Source: Prostheceraeus crozeri (taxonomy: Eukaryota; Platyhelminthes; Polycladida; Euryleptidae). From it: DNA of 64,000 nt. Below, in pieces: positions 60,786 to 64,000 of the stretch. Location of the stretch: contig CAJQUW010003459.1 in the NCBI GenBank assembly GCA_907163375.1, positions 77,001-141,000 of the forward strand, given 5' to 3'. Position 1 is the first letter of the stretch; each line of letters opens with the position of its first letter. A program made the position numbers and the translations under genes. The notes under the pieces were generated by a model, which saw only the letters and a list, made by a program, of their open reading frames with translations, did not search any database and was not told the DNA's origin.

Positions 60786-63700
60786 ATCTATATTGCATCA
60801 TACACGATTTACGGATAATTTGTTATCGACTAACAAGGCACGAAGAACAAGCTAGTCCTACTCAAAAGGGCTGAATCAAATGCATGCATTAAATATACTG
60901 TGACATGAAATATGAATGGTTTAGCACCTGCTGCTTCATCAGACCACTCTCATTAATGCTGGATTCATGCAGGTTGGTATGAATGAGTAATGAGTGCGAT
61001 CAGTCATGCGAGACAGTAATCGTCTCAAGCTCTCAACCTGCCACAGTACCAGATTCATCCGCTAGTTATTCACGAATTTGGATGTATTGTATTTTATCAA
61101 AATTTTTATGACACAATACAACCATAAATGTTTGACATAATGATTTGCACACCAGGGTTGTCATGAGAAGTTAAGTTTCTAAAATGCGTAGATAATACTC
61201 ATAGACATCCTAAGAGCCATGTATGACGGGGATTGATCATCGAGGTCGAACTACAGGCTCACAGTCAATTGATTGACGTTATGCGTTGATGACCAATATC
61301 ATTGAGTCACATATAGAAGACTATCCTTCAATGATGTCTGATAGATCTTTCAGACTTAAAGTATCAGAAAGTTTGATGTAGGAATTCATTTGACTGAGCT
61401 CTCTAGCCTATAATTCCCAGAATACACATTCACCACCTTTAGAAACTTAAACATCATGATCCGAAGTAACTTCAATTACTTGAAAGATAAAAGAAGTCAC
61501 ATTTCAGACACTATCGGTCTGCATCGATTAATGTCGATTTCTATATTTAGTAATTCTGACACGAATATCCTAAAACTGGAAATGAATGAAATTTTGCAGA
61601 ATTCTATTGCAAGCAATCATTTCATTGCACAGGAACTTGTGAATTTTAACAGCTTGATACAAGACAGCTATAATGATTTTCTTTCATTGCAAATGAATAA
61701 TTTCTTTTGCCATACTGTTAATAATGGAAACAGTCGGAAGCGTTTAGAGAAAGGTAGTAATTTAAATCTTACAATCAAGTGAAATTCTTCTAAAATATTG
61801 GAATTGCTGTCGCAAAGCGAGAAGAGATGAAGAAAACTGAACGAATGTAAGTGTATCAAACTGAACAAAGATACGCCTGAATGAACTGAATAAAGCTTTA
61901 TCCAGCCGCAACCTTACGCACTTCACCTTTTCGGCATGAGTAACAAAAAATATACTATAGCAATATGGTAGAACAGTGGTTCTCAAACGGGGGCCCTCTA
62001 AGGGGTCCACCCACAATACCCTTGACTGGGGCCACGAGAAGAGCATATGAATACAGTGTAGTGTAGCTGTTCTGCATGCATTCAGATGATCCATAAATAA
62101 TTGCCAGCTGATTCTGCGCATGTGAAACGAATGGAGCACTACTGTGAGTAAAGTAAGGAAGCTGCGTGAAAATCAGTGGACTGCAACAACCGATGCTAAG
62201 ATTGTAATACCCATGTCGACAGATTTTCGATATTCATTTTCCCGGACAGCAGCAATATTTTTCCGGGCATCAAACTTGCTTTACCACGGACAGATAAGCA
62301 TCTAATGGATTGACTACCATTCTCTATTTCCATGGTACTGAAGAACTTCAATCGTTTCCTATGCCCAATTGCCCAAGTTGACAAGTGGAGATCAGCTCCT
62401 ACATATTTAACCTGGTGTAATTGTTGTTATATCATGCTTTTTCATGTGTAAATTATGATTTACACATTTGCACTTCTTATGTGTAAATTATCTTTGCTCA
62501 AATAAGATACTGAACTAATTTGACAATTTTGCGACGGAATTTAACATGTCATACCTACAAATTCCGATGCAAACTTGCACAAAATTGGACCATGATTCAA
62601 AAAATAATATTCAATACTTCTAAAACAGTGCAGTAGTTTAGTTTGAATGACAAAACAAGTACGCTGATGCGATCGTGCGTTGTGTATAATTTTGAATATT
62701 GGGTTGATCCAGATACCCAATACTTAGGACATACAGAGCGCCACATCACATAAAAGAATGAAAGAACACATGCGAGGAACTGAACTGCAAGTAGCCCAAT
62801 CTGAACATATGTGCAAATTGCTTAGTAATGACATAACCAATTGTTCTTCGGTTAACTACACAGGGTATAGCGAATTAGAAGGTCGTTATAGTAGAAGCCT
62901 TGTTGATAAGTGATAAAAACTCCTAGATTAAATCAAACTCTAGGTTTTATGGTAAACCTCTTCTTTAAAAGTATTCGAATAATTGTTTTTGATCATTTTT
63001 GTTGTTTTCCTTGTATTGTTAATTGCTGTTGTCATTGTCAGCTTATGAGCTTACTATTCTTATTCATTGGTTGCAGCCTTACAGGCACATTTCAACCAAG
63101 TGACTGATATTAGTTGTAATGACATGCAATAAAATACAACCAAGAAATTTCGACATAAACGTAGTCATCTTTAGAGTGCAACAAGTAGATTTTATAAATT
63201 GCTTAAAGTTAATTATCCAATTATTTGGATCTTTATCGCGCTTTTCAATCTCCAGTCGAGGCATGTTTTTGTAAGTTCAGTTAGTAGCGCGGTCAACATT
63301 ACATGTCATTAGTATTGGCACAGTACATGCATCCCTCTAAACTCTCGCTTCATTTGGAAAACACGTTGTCACAGACATTCTAGTTAGAACCTCACTTTAT
63401 GAAATTAGGACTTCTCTGTTCTACATGTTGGTTGCGTACGAGTATCTAAAACAAAAACTTGGGCAACCTAAAAGCTATAAAATAAACGACTTCTCACATG
63501 AAACATAATCAACCCCCAATTACCTTCTATAGGGTTTGTGTCTACGCCAGTCACTTCCGCGGTCTGTTGGTCGCAGCTAGTATTTGCCATGTGTCATCAG
63601 GGATGCTATTAACCACCAGTGATGCAGCAAGAAAAATTCAAAAGAGGAGCGCCATTGACAATTATCGCAATTTCGAGAAAACTTAATTTTCAAAACAACT

Positions 63701-64000
63701 TTGTTAACAGGAATTCTTCCAAGTAGTAGAGTTACTGCTGCCAACTTCATACATATCTGCACGTGACTATTCTAACAGAAGCTGTTCTGTCATGTAAATC
63801 TCGTATGTTAATTTTCCACCCTGGTTGTTCCAGAAGTAGAAAGGATAAATCGTGTAAAATCTCAAATCATCACGTTATCACTTGAATGTGATGAAAGATA
63901 TTTGATTTTCTTCATAGAAAAACTGTCAATACATCAAAAGCATTCGAATAAGTTACATACTATTGATAAATAAATGCGAATTATTTACTTGTACATATTT
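60786..64000. other. Right flank, only weak relics
   Basis: A lone hAT-type end (cagtggttctcaaacggggg) lies at 61976. A possible Penelope-type GIY-YIG remnant sits at about 62700-62860 (+), YLGHTERHIT then in another frame RMKEHMRGTELQ. The longest frame, 61456-61782 (+, 108 codons, asparagine-rich), is not recognised. No host gene is supported. If SPTLC1 has an upstream exon or promoter it may lie here or beyond the window. Confidence 0.35.

Noticed and set aside
62700-62860. A host GIY-YIG nuclease gene
   Set aside because: Only a short segment matches, a stop and frame change fall inside it, and Penelope relics are frequent here.
1-64000. A CRISPR array, prophage or bacterial contaminant
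   Set aside because: No regularly spaced identical direct repeats or bacterial-type gene clusters exist. Introns and eukaryotic transposons run throughout.

Overview
This is an invertebrate-type metazoan nuclear window, AT-rich to the eye. The evidence is GT-AG introns of up to about 24 kb, a seven-exon animal gene, and a dense mixed transposon load: an LTR element, non-LTR LINEs, Penelope-like elements, a tRNA-derived SINE, and hAT, P and Tc1/mariner DNA transposons. No bacterial operons, ribosome binding sites or CRISPR arrays are visible. The sequence alone does not place the animal in a phylum.

The main gene is on the minus strand. It is a complete SPTLC1 (LCB1) gene, encoding the non-catalytic large subunit of serine palmitoyltransferase. 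Its seven coding exons lie at 59295-59011, 34898-34557, 27264-27052, 22288-22128, 22067-21890, 18093-17942 and 14806-14659. All splice sites are GT-AG, the phases match throughout, and together they encode about 492 residues (human SPTLC1 has 473). A second minus-strand candidate at 9612-9244 encodes a small secreted, eight-cysteine, PAN/Apple-like protein.

Layout. 1-1.2 kb: nothing recognised. 1.2-5.4 kb: a very young LTR retrotransposon with indistinguishable 237-bp LTRs and a 5-bp target-site duplication (TSD). 5.7-9.1 kb: an interspersed repeat, then a 2.4-kb hAT-like element with a perfect 8-bp TSD. 9.2-10.8 kb: the secreted-protein ORF and a LINE relic. 14.2-59.3 kb: SPTLC1, whose introns hold a ZBED-type hAT transposon (15.5-17.8), LINE relics (18.4, 25.5-26.9, 36.9-38.1), Penelope-like relics (19.6, 33.9, 53.5), three copies of one hAT-like MITE (28.6, 31.6, 57.1), SINEs (27.4, 28.0, 38.3, 38.9, 58.6), a P-superfamily transposon with perfect TSD (41.7-43.9), a Tc1/mariner relic (46.2) and a second P-like relic (48.4-49.3). 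59.8-60.8 kb: a Penelope-like insertion that is a near-perfect head-to-head inverted repeat, just upstream of the SPTLC1 start-codon exon. 60.8-64 kb: only weak relics.

The strongest leads are the SPTLC1 model and its unusual active-site remnant and N-terminal linker, the P element, the Penelope inverted repeat with hammerhead-like terminal hairpins, and the MITE family whose nested insertion has an empty-site paralogue inside this window.
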